A DNA stretch of 58,220 nucleotides from positions 1 to 58,220 of the forward strand of contig JAEYAR010000175.1 of the NCBI GenBank assembly GCA_023404715.1, given 5' to 3'. The notes below the pieces were generated by a model. That model saw nothing but the letters and a program-made list of their open reading frames with translations. It did not search any database and was not told the DNA's origin. This document shows positions 48,950-57,556 of this stretch, piece by piece. Numbering within the stretch: position 1 is the first letter of the stretch; every line of letters begins with the position of its first letter. This DNA comes from Bacillota bacterium (GTDB lineage Bacteria; Bacillota; Clostridia; Christensenellales; Aristaeellaceae). The position numbers and the translations under genes are program-made.

Positions 48950-50200
48950 ATGAAACGCACCCTGACTCTCTTTCTTGCCCTGTTCCTCGCGCTGGGAAGC
49001 TGCGCTACCTGCGTTGCCGAGCTTTCCGGTACCATCCGTTACTCTACCTGGGGCTCGGAGACCGAAAAGCAGATCAATGAAGCCATCATCGCCGCCTTTG
49101 AAGAGGAAAACCCTGGATGTACGGTGGAATTGGAGTACATCCCCTCCAAGTACACGGAAAAGATCGACACCATGTTTGTCGGCGGCGACGCCCCCGACGT
49201 GATTTACGGCCATCCGCACTACTTCGTGTCGTGGGCGGCGAACGACCTGCTGATGAATCTGGACGACATGTTTGAAGCGGAGCGCGATTTCTTCTACGAC
49301 GAAAAGTTCGCCACCCACATGTACGAGATGTTCAAGTACGACGATCACCACATCGCCACCGTCAACGGACACGACACGTTCCTGCTGTTCTACAACAAGA
49401 CGCTATTCGACGAGGCTGGGGTCCCTTACCCGACGGATGCGTGGACGTGGGAGGATTTCCTGAATGCCGGCCGCAAGCTGACATGCGATACCGACAGCGG
49501 CAAGCAGTACGCCATCAGCTTCAGCGAGATACAGCCCATCATCTTCTCCTACGGCGGAGACTATTTTGACAGCATGGACAACCCCACGCAGGTCGTCTAC
49601 AAGAGCGACGAGACCATCGCCGCCCTGCAATTTGTACAGGACTGCATCAAGGAGGGCATCGCCCCCAACACCACGAGCTCCGACCAGCTGGGCGGCACCT
49701 TTGCCACCGGCAAGTTCGCCATGGAGATCTCCGGCGCCTGGAGCGTAGCCAACTACGCCAACATCGACGCCTTTGAGTGGGACGTAGCCCAGGTGCCTCT
49801 GCGGGCGGGCTATCCCCGGCGTACGGCCGCCTTTGTGGCCGGCTATGCCGTGAACGACCAGACGAAAAACCCGGAATTGGCCAAGGCGTTTGCGAAGTAC
49901 TTCCAATCCGACCGGGCACAGGAGCTGCTGGGCAGCCTGGGGCTGATCACCGTCATCAACAATGAAATCTCCGGCTCCGACAAGGCGCTCAAGGGTGAAA
50001 ACGCGCCGGAGCATGCATACCTGCGGGTGGAGACCATGAACTACGCCACCAACGGCTACGCCTCCCTGCCCAACTACCTGGAGATGTTTAACAACGTCAT
50101 CAAGCCCGCTTACGACCGTCTTGTGGCGCTGAGCTGCACCGCTGAGGAGTGCGCCAGCGATATCCAGACCCAGTTGGAAGCGCTGATGCTGGAGAACTGA
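48950..50200 (+). CDS. Extracellular sugar-binding protein of a CUT1 ABC transporter
   Basis: 416 residues, ATG behind AAAGGAGG. Signal peptide MKRTLTLFLALFLALGSCA; a Cys in LGSC fits a lipobox, so lipid anchoring is likely. The mature part is typical of family 1 binding proteins (IRYSTWGSETEKQINEAIIA, PDVIYGHPHYFVSWA, WTWEDFLNAGRKL, TGKFAMEISGAWSVANYANI). It delivers a sugar or oligosaccharide to the two permeases downstream. A strong stem-loop after its stop probably raises its share of the message. Confidence 0.9.
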   Translation: MKRTLTLFLALFLALGSCATCVAELSGTIRYSTWGSETEKQINEAIIAAFEEENPGCTVELEYIPSKYTEKIDTMFVGGDAPDVIYGHPHYFVSWAANDLLMNLDDMFEAERDFFYDEKFATHMYEMFKYDDHHIATVNGHDTFLLFYNKTLFDEAGVPYPTDAWTWEDFLNAGRKLTCDTDSGKQYAISFSEIQPIIFSYGGDYFDSMDNPTQVVYKSDETIAALQFVQDCIKEGIAPNTTSSDQLGGTFATGKFAMEISGAWSVANYANIDAFEWDVAQVPLRAGYPRRTAAFVAGYAVNDQTKNPELAKAFAKYFQSDRAQELLGSLGLITVINNEISGSDKALKGENAPEHAYLRVETMNYATNGYASLPNYLEMFNNVIKPAYDRLVALSCTAEECASDIQTQLEALMLEN

Positions 50201-50217
50201 TTCGCTTCACGATGAGG

Positions 50218-50254
50218 GGGCAAGGCACGGTTTACCCTCGTGCCTTGCCCTTTT
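50218..50254 (+). terminator. Stem-loop with T-tract between binding protein and permease
   Basis: GGGCAAGGCACG and CGTGCCTTGCCC perfect arms, followed by TTTT. Likely a partial terminator giving excess binding protein, as at 17231-17267 in the other sugar operon. Confidence 0.75.
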
Positions 50255-50272
50255 CGATGCAAGGAGGACACT

Positions 50273-51189
50273 ATGGCTGCAAAAAAAAGATGACGAAACA
50301 GGAACGCGGGGAGTGCATCGGCTTCTTTGCGTTCGCTTCCCCTTGGATCGTCGGGTTTCTCTTTTTCATGGTCATCCCCATGGCCGCCTCGGCCTACATC
50401 AGCTTGACAAACTGGAACCTGCTCAAGGCCCCGAAGTTTATCGGCCTTGCGAACTTTCAAAAGCTATTTTATGATCCGCTGTTTTACAAATCCCTGCGCA
50501 TCACCCTGCTGTACACCCTGATGGCGGTTCCGTCAAACATCCTTTTATCCGTTCTGATCTCCATGCTGCTCAACAAGAATCTCCCCGGCATGAACGCCTT
50601 TCGCACCATGTTTTACCTCCCCAGCATCATCTCCGGTGTGGTCATCTCGCTGGTATGGCTGTGGATGTTCCAGCCGGACTACGGCATTTTGAACCACATC
50701 CTCGGCTGGTTCGGGCTGCCGGGCGCTCAGTGGATTTACAAGGAATCCACGGCCCTGCCCTCGTTGGTGTTGATGTCGCTGTGGAGCCTGGGCACCAATA
50801 TCGTCCTCTATCTGGCGGCGCTGCAGGGAATCCCAACCGAGCAATATGAGGCGGCCTCCATCGACGGCGCGAACGGGCTGGATAAGTTCTTGCATATCAC
50901 GATCCCCGGCATCAGCCCGACCCTGCTGTTTACGACCCTGACGGGGGTAATAAACGCCATGCAGACCTTTACCCAGGCTTACGTCATGACAGGGGGCGGC
51001 CCCAACCAGGCAACCACGTTTTACGCCTATTACATTTACGCCAACGCCTTCGTCTATCGGAAAATGGGCTTTGCCAGCGCTGCGGCGTGGATCCTGTTCT
51101 TGATCATCTCCATGATGACCCTGGTCATGCTCAGGTGCTCGGCGGGCAAGGTGTATTATGACGGCGGTAAGGACGGTGATTTGCTGTGA
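50273..51189 (+). CDS. Sugar ABC transporter permease (UgpA type) with a frameshift in an A8 run near the start
   Basis: The ATG at 50273 follows AAGGAGG perfectly but reads M-A-A-K-K-R then TGA after a run of eight A (50281-50288). Slipping back one base, or one extra A, gives MAAKKKMTKQERGE and the full permease. Its body has six membrane segments (PWIVGFLFFMVIPMAASAYI first), ISLTNWNLLKAPKFIGLANF and the EAA loop EQYEAASIDGANGLDKFLHI. The alternative ATG at 50290 is 15 or more bases too far from the ribosome site. Either slippage on A8 is part of normal expression, or the run is miscounted. Partner permease overlaps its stop. Confidence 0.82.
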
Positions 51190-52040
51190 CGAACATGCCC
51201 TCTAAACGGCCCCTCAGGAGGAGCCTGCAGACGCTTCTGATCTATGCCTTCCTGGGCGTCCTATGCTTATTCATCATGATCCCCTTCTTTTGGCTGCTGA
51301 GCACCTCTTTGAAACCGGCGGGGGAGATTTTTCTGGTGCCCATGCGCTGGCTTCCCAGCGCCCTCGACTTTTCCGGATATGCAAAGCTGTTCTCCTATTA
51401 TCACTTTGACGGCTACCTGTGGAACACGGTATGGCTGACGGCGGTCAACATCGTGGGGTATGTGCTCTCCTGCTCCATGGTGGCCTATGCGTTTGCCACG
51501 CAGGAGTGGAAACACAAGAACAAGCTGTTTTTGCTGGTCATTGCCACGATGATGCTGCCCAAGGACGTGACCTTCTACCCGCAGTTCGTCATCTTCAGAA
51601 TGATCGGCTGGTATGGCACCATGAACCCCCTTTGGGTTCCCGCGTTTTTTGCCGACGCATATCAGATCTTCTTGCTACGGCAGTTTTTCCTGGGCATCTC
51701 CATAGAGCTGAAGGATGCGGCCCAGATCGATGGGTGCAGCCGCTTGCGGATCTTTTGGAACATCTATCTGCCCTTGTCCAAGCCTGCGCTGGCGACCTCC
51801 GCCATCTATGTGTTCATGTTCCACTGGAACGATTTCTTCCGTCCTTTGGTCTACATCACCCGGGAGGAAAACCGTACGGCGACCCTGGCCCTGCTATACA
51901 TGCGTACGCCGCAGGATATCCTGACCTCCATGCCCTCTCAGGTGGCTGGGGCCGTCCTCCTCGCGCTGCCATGCGTGCTGATTTATTATTTTTGCCAAAG
52001 GTATTTTATCGCGGGCATGGTGTACAAGGGGACGAAATAA
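51186..52040 (+). CDS. Sugar ABC transporter permease (UgpE/MalG type)
   Basis: 284 residues, starting at a GTG that overlaps the previous stop (GTGA). Six membrane segments (LLIYAFLGVLCLFIMIPFFW first), the TSLKPAGEIF segment and EAA loop IELKDAAQIDGCSRLRIFWN; ends IAGMVYKGTK. Together with the previous permease it forms the CUT1 channel; the ATPase is not encoded here and is likely shared. Confidence 0.92.
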   Translation: MTNMPSKRPLRRSLQTLLIYAFLGVLCLFIMIPFFWLLSTSLKPAGEIFLVPMRWLPSALDFSGYAKLFSYYHFDGYLWNTVWLTAVNIVGYVLSCSMVAYAFATQEWKHKNKLFLLVIATMMLPKDVTFYPQFVIFRMIGWYGTMNPLWVPAFFADAYQIFLLRQFFLGISIELKDAAQIDGCSRLRIFWNIYLPLSKPALATSAIYVFMFHWNDFFRPLVYITREENRTATLALLYMRTPQDILTSMPSQVAGAVLLALPCVLIYYFCQRYFIAGMVYKGTK

Positions 52041-52065
52041 GATCCGAGAATGGGAGAGGTTTTCC

Positions 52066-52842
52066 ATGAGATATAAGGACGTATGGACGCGCGGGCCGTT
52101 GTGTACCGAAGAAAAGCAGCTGATCGTAGCTATAGACCACGGGATGAGCTTTCCGGGCATGCCCGGGCTGGAACGGCCGGTCGAGCTGCTGCAAAAGATT
52201 GTGGGGCTGCCGGAGGTGGACGGCGTCATTGCGACCCCCGGCATCTACCGCCAAGCGGAGAACCTGGGCATCGATTTGAGCGGCCTGAACCGGCTGATTA
52301 CCCTGGACTGTGTAAAAATGGAGGGCGGCCGGGTGCTCCAAAGGGAAATGGTCATCACGCCGGAGGCCGCCATGGCCTATCGCCCGGACTGCTTTAAATT
52401 CTTTTTCAACGTCTATGCAGACAGCCATGAATTGATGCGCAACCTGAAGGAGATGTCGCGGGTGGCCGACGACGCGCGCCGCCTTCACGTAAGCAGTCTG
52501 GCGGAGATCATGTTCTGGAACAACCCCGAATTTGAAGACCCTGAGGCGCAGGAGCGTCTGCTCTACGAGGGCTGCCGCATGGCCATGGAGACGGGCATCG
52601 ATAGCCTCAAGATTCAGGTTATCGGCCCGGCAGATCGGATGAACCGGCTCATCGACGCCATCCAACTACCGACCTTTATCTTGGGCGGCTGTAAACGCGA
52701 CGACGAGAGCGAATTCCTCCGAAGCGTAGCGCAGATGGGGCAGCTGCACATCTGCGGCCTGATGCTGGGCCGAAACGTATGGCAAAGCGATCATATGAAC
52801 CGCATCCTTCAAACCGTTCATCGATCCTTGAAAAAAGCGTAA
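52066..52842 (+). CDS. Class I aldolase, DhnA/LsrF-type DeoC-LacD family
   Basis: 258 residues. Family features: LIVAIDHGMSFPGMPGLERP at the start, the Schiff-base Lys probably in GIDSLKIQVIGP, and GLMLGRNVWQSDHM, a phosphate-binding end. These TIM-barrel enzymes cleave phosphorylated ketoses, usually to dihydroxyacetone phosphate or an acyl-type product (LsrF is a thiolase-like member). Placed after a DhaK-type kinase and before a glycosidase, it is the likely cleavage step for the phosphorylated sugar. Confidence 0.82.
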   Translation: MRYKDVWTRGPLCTEEKQLIVAIDHGMSFPGMPGLERPVELLQKIVGLPEVDGVIATPGIYRQAENLGIDLSGLNRLITLDCVKMEGGRVLQREMVITPEAAMAYRPDCFKFFFNVYADSHELMRNLKEMSRVADDARRLHVSSLAEIMFWNNPEFEDPEAQERLLYEGCRMAMETGIDSLKIQVIGPADRMNRLIDAIQLPTFILGGCKRDDESEFLRSVAQMGQLHICGLMLGRNVWQSDHMNRILQTVHRSLKKA

Positions 52843-52858
52843 AGGGAGTGTTATAGCG

Positions 52859-54718
52859 ATGGCAACATTTTTGACGACCGAAGCTGCGACCCATCTGCTT
52901 GCAGGCGAGGCCATGACGCGCAGAGACCGCGATCGCTGGTACCTGATGAGCTTGAGCCCGGAGAACATCCTGCGCGCCCATTATCTGGAGGCGGGATTGA
53001 TCCGCATGAACGATAAACCGGAGGGCATTCATTGGGGGTGGGATTCCCCCACCAGCGAGATCCGGGGCACATTCTGCGGCCATTGGCTCAGCGCCGCGGC
53101 CCACATGTACCGGGATACCGCGGATGAAGAGCTGCTGGGGCGGGCCAATTTCATCGTATCTGAAATCGCCCGCTGCCAGGAGGCCAACGGGGGACAGTGG
53201 GCATTCCCCATTCCGGAGAAATATATGCACTGGCTCAAGGCGGGGCGACATCCATGGGCGCCCCAGTATGTATGCCATAAGAACATGATGGGCCTGCTGG
53301 ACATGTACCGCTGCGTAGGGAACCGTCAGGCGCTGGACATCGTCCTGCGGTGCGCCGAGTGGTTCTATGCGTTTACAAACGAGGTCACCCGCCGGCAGAT
53401 GGACGAGATGATGGATTTGGAGGAAACCGGCGGGATGATGGAATACTGGGCGGACCTTTACGCCGTCACCGGCGATCCCAAGCATCTGGCCCTGATGGAG
53501 CGTTACGAACGCCCCAGGCTGGCCGAGCCGCTGCTACAGGGCGTCGACGTGCTATCCAACATGCACGCGAACGCGACGGTCCCCGAGATGCAGGGCTACG
53601 CGAGGGCTTACGAGGTGACGGGCAAGGCGTACTATCGTAAGGTCGTCGAGGCCTACTGGGACCTGGCGGTAGAACGGCGGGGGATGTACGCCACCGGCGG
53701 CCAGACGTCCGGTGAAATCTTTAGCCCTATGGGGCAGCTGAAGGCCCGCCTGGGAGACAAGAACCAGGAGCACTGCGTGGTCTATAACATGATGCGCTTG
53801 GCGGAGTACCTGCTGCGCTGGACGGGCGAGGCCAAGTATGCGGATTATTGGGAGCGAAACCTGTACAACGGCATCTTTGCACAGGGCTTCTGGAAGGACG
53901 AGCGGGAGCAGATGATCGGCGGCCATACGCACGCGGAGCCCACGACCGTGACCTATTACATGCCGCTCAAGCAGGGCGCGGTGAAGCATTGGGGCTCGAA
54001 GACCGAGGATTTCTGGTGCTGCCACTGCACGCTGGTGCAGGCCATCGCCATGCACCATGAGCATATCTTCTATCAAAGCCAGGGGGGCGTGGCCGTCGCT
54101 CAGTATATCCCGGCGCAAGCAAAGCTGGACATCGCGGGAAAACGGGTAAGGCTCATTCAGGCGGAGGTGACCCAGACCGGCGGAGAGATGATGCGAGATG
54201 ACGAGATCAACCGCCAGGTGTTGAGCCGGCCCCACCGGTGGGTCTATCAGGTGACGATCGAGACGGAGGAGCCCATAGCGTTTGACCTGTCCATTCGCAT
54301 CCCCGGCTGGATGGTCGGGGAAATGGACATACGCGTAGACGGCCTGCCCGCAGACTTTACCGAAGACGGACGCGGCTTTGCGCATATCGAGCGCACCTGG
54401 CGGCGCAATACGGTGACCGTGGCCATGGGCAAGCGCCTGAGCTGCTGCCCTTTGCCCGACGACCCGGACATGGTGGCCTTTATGGACGGCCCCGTGTGCC
54501 TGGCGGGGCTGGTACCGGAGGAGCATGTGCTCTACGGGGACAAGGAGAATCCCGAGAATTCTCTCCTTTGCGCCAGCGACGAACGCCACTGGCAGCGCTG
54601 GCGAACGGGCTGGAAGACCTATCATCAGCCTTTTGGCATTGAGTTCCGGCCGCTCTACCAAATCGGCCATGAGGTATACACCGTCTATTTCCCCGTTGAG
54701 AAAAGCACACGCGCGTAG
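52859..54718 (+). CDS. GH127/DUF1680-type glycoside hydrolase (beta-L-arabinofuranosidase-like)
   Basis: 619 residues, no signal peptide, so it acts on imported substrate. An alpha/alpha barrel to about 430, then beta domains. The zinc-type catalytic set of this family is visible: NQEHCVVYNM (Glu and Cys near 303-305) and DFWCCHCTLVQ (Cys pair near 386-387), the Cys acting as nucleophile in characterised members. Family activities are mainly beta-L-arabinofuranosidase; related members differ in substrate. It is the last gene of the operon. A five-carbon furanoside would fit both GH127 and the kinase/aldolase, but the isomerase that would be needed is not visible. Confidence 0.85.
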   Translation: MATFLTTEAATHLLAGEAMTRRDRDRWYLMSLSPENILRAHYLEAGLIRMNDKPEGIHWGWDSPTSEIRGTFCGHWLSAAAHMYRDTADEELLGRANFIVSEIARCQEANGGQWAFPIPEKYMHWLKAGRHPWAPQYVCHKNMMGLLDMYRCVGNRQALDIVLRCAEWFYAFTNEVTRRQMDEMMDLEETGGMMEYWADLYAVTGDPKHLALMERYERPRLAEPLLQGVDVLSNMHANATVPEMQGYARAYEVTGKAYYRKVVEAYWDLAVERRGMYATGGQTSGEIFSPMGQLKARLGDKNQEHCVVYNMMRLAEYLLRWTGEAKYADYWERNLYNGIFAQGFWKDEREQMIGGHTHAEPTTVTYYMPLKQGAVKHWGSKTEDFWCCHCTLVQAIAMHHEHIFYQSQGGVAVAQYIPAQAKLDIAGKRVRLIQAEVTQTGGEMMRDDEINRQVLSRPHRWVYQVTIETEEPIAFDLSIRIPGWMVGEMDIRVDGLPADFTEDGRGFAHIERTWRRNTVTVAMGKRLSCCPLPDDPDMVAFMDGPVCLAGLVPEEHVLYGDKENPENSLLCASDERHWQRWRTGWKTYHQPFGIEFRPLYQIGHEVYTVYFPVEKSTRA

Positions 54719-54769
54719 TTCGGACCATACGACCTGTCCGCCTTACGCGATTGGCGGGTTTTATAAGGG

Positions 54770-54810
54770 AAAGGCGCTGTCGCAGAAGAAATGTCTGCAA
54801 CGGCGCCTTT
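54770..54810. terminator. Terminator between the glycosidase and lacI-type genes
   Basis: AAAGGCGC pairs with GCGCCTTT, with inner GCAGA/TCTGC pairs; convergent genes lie on both sides. Confidence 0.6.
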
Positions 54811-54822
54811 CTCTCGTGAGCG

Positions 54823-55809
54823 CTATATATCGCCTACCGGCCCGCAGCTATCCCGCTTGATGAGGGTCATGGGCACACAAAAGGTGAGCGGGGTTTGTCG
54901 GCCCTTTTCCAGACGGTCCTGGAGCATGTTGATCACCGTTTCTGCGGCGAAGGAGAGGGGGATGTGGGCGGTCGTGAGCGCGGGGGTGACAAAGGAGGAG
55001 GTGGAGATGTCGCCCCGGCCGATGATGCTGACATCCCGCCCGACCGTGAGACCGTTTTTTTGTACCGCGCGGTAACCGCCTATGGCCATAGCGTCGTTGG
55101 CGTACAGGATGGCGGTTGGGGGTTCGGCCAGCTCCAGCAGCGCGCAGGTATGGTTGTATGCGGATTCCGGCGTAAAGGAGCCGAGCCGGAAATACTCGCC
55201 GCGATAGCACCCGCGCTGGAACATGCCGGAGGTGAGGGGCCTGACCATGGGATCGCGCAGCGTGCAGTCGCTCTGCTGATCCTCCGCGCCTACATACGCG
55301 ATGCGCCGGTGCCCCAGGCCGTACAGGTAGCTGAGCAGCGCGTCCGCAAGCCAGCCGTAGCCGAGGATCAAAGAGTCAAACATGAGCGGATCCGGGTTGC
55401 TGTCGATGAAGAGCGCGTGGTTCGTCCATTGGCGCATGCGCTGCAAGCGCCCCTCGCCAAACGCGCCAAAGACGAGCAGCGCGTCGATGGGCTGCGCCGG
55501 GCCGTCGCCGGTGATGGTGAGTTTGGGGATGCCGGCGGCCTGCAAAGCGCCCTCGATCGCCCGGGAAAGGGCGAAGTGATGCGTGTTGGACATATCCGTA
55601 AAGTTGCTGAAGCTTTTGATCACGCCAACCAGGCAGTGCCCTTCGGGGCGAAACGGGTGCTTGGGCACGTACCCGAGGCGATCGGCTGCGTTGAGCACGC
55701 GCTCGCGCGTTTCCGGCGCGACGCTGAGGCGTGGATCGCTATTTAAAATGCGTGAAACCGTGTAAAGGGAAACCCCTGCAATTTCTGCGATCTCCTTGAT
55801 AGTAGCCAT
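54823..55809 (-). CDS. LacI-family transcriptional regulator
   Basis: 328 residues from the ATG at 55809 behind GAGGGGGGA; the frame is open further up to 55935 but over the promoter. Headpiece ATIKEIAEIAGVSLYTVSRI, hinge and PBP1-like effector domain (LVGVIKSFSNFTDMSNTHHF, HRRIAYVGAEDQQSD, PTAILYANDAMAIGGYRAV, RDVSIIGRGDIST). It is convergent with the sugar operon and could regulate it or genes elsewhere. A perfect 17-base palindrome lies just upstream of its own -35 box. Confidence 0.9.
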   Translation of the reverse strand: MATIKEIAEIAGVSLYTVSRILNSDPRLSVAPETRERVLNAADRLGYVPKHPFRPEGHCLVGVIKSFSNFTDMSNTHHFALSRAIEGALQAAGIPKLTITGDGPAQPIDALLVFGAFGEGRLQRMRQWTNHALFIDSNPDPLMFDSLILGYGWLADALLSYLYGLGHRRIAYVGAEDQQSDCTLRDPMVRPLTSGMFQRGCYRGEYFRLGSFTPESAYNHTCALLELAEPPTAILYANDAMAIGGYRAVQKNGLTVGRDVSIIGRGDISTSSFVTPALTTAHIPLSFAAETVINMLQDRLEKGRQTPLTFCVPMTLIKRDSCGPVGDI

Positions 55810-55905
55810 AGAAAGGAATCCCCCCTCGGCAGTCTGCGCTCGAGGCCGGGCGCAAAATGAGACTTGGAGCGTTGAGAGAAGCGGGCGACGAAACCCTCTA
55901 CATGG

Positions 55906-55935
55906 ATTATACCAAATAATAGGGCAAAAAATCAA
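55906..55935 (-). promoter_or_regulatory. Promoter of the lacI-type gene
   Basis: On the minus strand TTGATT (55930-55935), 18 bases, TATAAT (55906-55911). Confidence 0.7.
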
Positions 55936-55945
55936 TCCTTTAAAA

Positions 55946-55962
55946 AAGTTTTACTAAAACTT
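55946..55962. promoter_or_regulatory. Candidate LacI-type operator, perfect 17-base palindrome
   Basis: AAGTTTTA-C-TAAAACTT, eight-base arms around one central base, eleven bases upstream of the -35 box. Size and central symmetry suit LacI-family operators, although a C-G central step is more usual. I found no second copy in the window. Confidence 0.6.
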
Positions 55963-56049
55963 CGAAAGGCCGATCAGATGGCGAGAAAATGGGCATATTT
56001 CGCCCAGCGCGCCCGTATGCTCAAAGCGAGCTTCACGTTAAGGATGAAA

Positions 56050-56078
56050 AAATCGCCGCCGAAGCGACGATTTATGAA
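56050..56078 (-). terminator. Intrinsic terminator of the AbrB-like gene
   Basis: On the minus strand AAATCGTCGC, tetraloop TTCG, GCGGCGATTT, then T residues. Located at 56050-56073 plus tail, just past the stop at 56085. Confidence 0.75.
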
Positions 56079-56084
56079 GAGCGA

Positions 56085-56333
56085 TTAAATGGGTTCGTTT
56101 TTGAGCGTACGCAGGCACTCTTTGCAGACCATCTTACCCTTGTAAGAGATGACATCCTTGACGTTCTCGCAGAAGATACAGGCAGGGTGGTATTTTTTCA
56201 GGACAATTTGGTCGCCTTCCACGAAGATCTCGAGCGTGTCTTTGACGGCAATATCCATCGTACGACGCAGCTCGATGGGAACCACGATGCGACCCAGTTC
56301 ATCCACCTTGCGGACGACACCGGTAGATTTCAT
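56085..56333 (-). CDS. abrB: AbrB-family transition-state regulator with C-terminal zinc ribbon
   Basis: 82 residues, ATG at 56333 behind GGGAGGAAG. The swapped-hairpin DNA-binding domain is nearly canonical: STGVVRKVDELGRIVVPIEL, RRTMDIAVKDTLEIFVEGDQ. The C-terminus has two Cys pairs (ACIFCENV and MVCKECL), a zinc-ribbon-like multimerisation or binding module common in clostridial AbrB proteins. Such regulators hold back stationary-phase and sporulation genes. It lies between a LacI regulator and the spmAB sporulation genes, and carries an inverted repeat at its own start point. Confidence 0.88.
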   Translation of the reverse strand: MKSTGVVRKVDELGRIVVPIELRRTMDIAVKDTLEIFVEGDQIVLKKYHPACIFCENVKDVISYKGKMVCKECLRTLKNEPI

Positions 56334-56365
56334 GAGTACTTCCTCCCTTTGCTTTTTGAAAATGG

Positions 56366-56391
56366 ATAATGTGGTATAACGAACACATTAT
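56366..56391 (-). promoter_or_regulatory. Inverted repeat at the abrB transcription start
   Basis: ATAATGTG and CACATTAT, perfect eight-base arms ten bases apart, covering the predicted start point. Possible autoregulatory site. Confidence 0.55.
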
Positions 56392-56397
56392 AATCAT

Positions 56398-56426
56398 ATT
56401 GTAATGGAATAAGCGCAGAATGTCAA
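56398..56426 (-). promoter_or_regulatory. Promoter of abrB
   Basis: On the minus strand TTGACA (56421-56426), 17 bases, TACAAT (56398-56403). Confidence 0.8.
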
Positions 56427-56490
56427 CTGTGAATTATGGGATTTTCTAACTTTTGTCTTTCTTTTTAGTAAAAAACGGGGGCGCTTTGGT

Positions 56491-57066
56491 ATGATGAACG
56501 GTATTTGGGCAATTCTGGTAATTGGTGGAAGCGTCAGCGTGCTCTGGATGGGGGGATCCGGGGACATGACGCAGGCCGCGATGGACGCGGTGAGCCTGTG
56601 CATCCGCATGGCCGGAGGCTTCGCGCTCTTCACCGGGCTTCTGGAGATCGTGCGCGAGAGCGGGGCGATGCAGGGGCTGCAGCGGCTACTCGCCCGGCCG
56701 ATGGCCTGCCTGTTCCCGGGCGTGGACCCGCAGGGCGAGGCGGCGCAGGCGATGAGCGTGAACATCGCGGCGAACATGCTCGGGCTGGGAAACGCCGCCA
56801 CGCCGATGGGCATACGGGCGATGGAGGCGTTGGGGCGCGAGCGGCGCGGCGAGGCGGCGACGGACGCGATGTGCATGTTCATGGTGCTCAACGCATCGAG
56901 CGTGCAGCTCTTCCCGACGAGCGTCGTGGCGCTGCGGTCCGCAGCCGGCAGCGCGGACCCCACGTCGATCGTGCTGCCGACGCTGCTCGCCACGGCCGCC
57001 TCGACGGTGACGGGCATCCTCGCGTGCAAGCTGATGGCCCGGGGAGGTGCGCCGCATGGGCGATAA
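56491..57066 (+). CDS. spmA: Spore maturation protein A
   Basis: 191 residues, ATG after GGGGGCG. A nucleoside-recognition (Gate) domain membrane protein: IWAILVIGGSVSVLWMGGSG, AAMDAVSLCIRMAGGFALFT, NIAANMLGLGNAATPMGIRA (the hallmark G-NAATP segment) and FMVLNASSVQLFPTSVVAL. SpmA and SpmB act together in dehydration of the spore core; the transported compound is unknown. The spmB start lies inside its last codons (overlap of 11 bases). Confidence 0.9.
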   Translation: MMNGIWAILVIGGSVSVLWMGGSGDMTQAAMDAVSLCIRMAGGFALFTGLLEIVRESGAMQGLQRLLARPMACLFPGVDPQGEAAQAMSVNIAANMLGLGNAATPMGIRAMEALGRERRGEAATDAMCMFMVLNASSVQLFPTSVVALRSAAGSADPTSIVLPTLLATAASTVTGILACKLMARGGAPHGR

Positions 57067-57556
57067 GGTCGTCCCCCTGCTGGCCGCCGCGATCGTGCTA
57101 CTCGGCGTCTGGCGGCGCGTGCCGGTCTACGACACGTTCGTGCGCGGCGCGAAGGAGGGGCTCAAGACGGCGGTCTCTATCGCGCCGTTCCTGATCGCCA
57201 TCCTGCCGGTGACGGCCCTGCTGCAGGCCTCGGGCGCGATGGCCAAGCTGTCGGAGCTGCTCACTCCGGCGCTCTCGGCCCTGCGCCTGCCGGCGGAGGC
57301 CGTGCCGCTCATGCTGCTGCGGCCGTTCTCCGGCTCCGGCTCGCTCGGCATGCTAGAGGGGGTGCTTGCGGCTTGCGGGCCGGATAGCCGCGCGGGCCGC
57401 GTCGCCTCCGTCGTGGTGGGGGCGAACGACACGATCTTTTACATCCTCGCGCTGTACATGGGGGCGGCGGGCGTCAAGCGCTCGCGCTATGCGGCGCCGG
57501 CCGCGCTGCTCGCCTGGGCGGCCGGCTGCGTCGCGGCGGGGTTTGTGTGCGCCTAG
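57056..57556 (+). CDS. spmB: Spore maturation protein B
   Basis: 166 residues from the ATG at 57056 behind GGGGAGG; a GTG at 57047 overlaps the ribosome site. Membrane protein of the same Gate fold: YDTFVRGAKEGLKTAVSIAP, FLIAILPVTALLQASGAM, LRPFSGSGSLGMLEGVLAAC, SVVVGANDTIFYILALYMG. Overlaps spmA by 11 bases, so the two are translationally coupled and probably form one membrane complex. Confidence 0.9.
   Translation: MGDKVVPLLAAAIVLLGVWRRVPVYDTFVRGAKEGLKTAVSIAPFLIAILPVTALLQASGAMAKLSELLTPALSALRLPAEAVPLMLLRPFSGSGSLGMLEGVLAACGPDSRAGRVASVVVGANDTIFYILALYMGAAGVKRSRYAAPAALLAWAAGCVAAGFVCA

Noticed and set aside
50149..50272. In-frame extension of the sugar permease into the binding-protein gene
   Set aside because: It covers the binding-protein C-terminus in another frame and a terminator-like stem; the ribosome site at 50261-50267 points to the ATG at 50273.
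53552..54670. 372-codon minus-strand ORF
   Set aside because: Antisense to the GH127-type gene, no recognisable domain.
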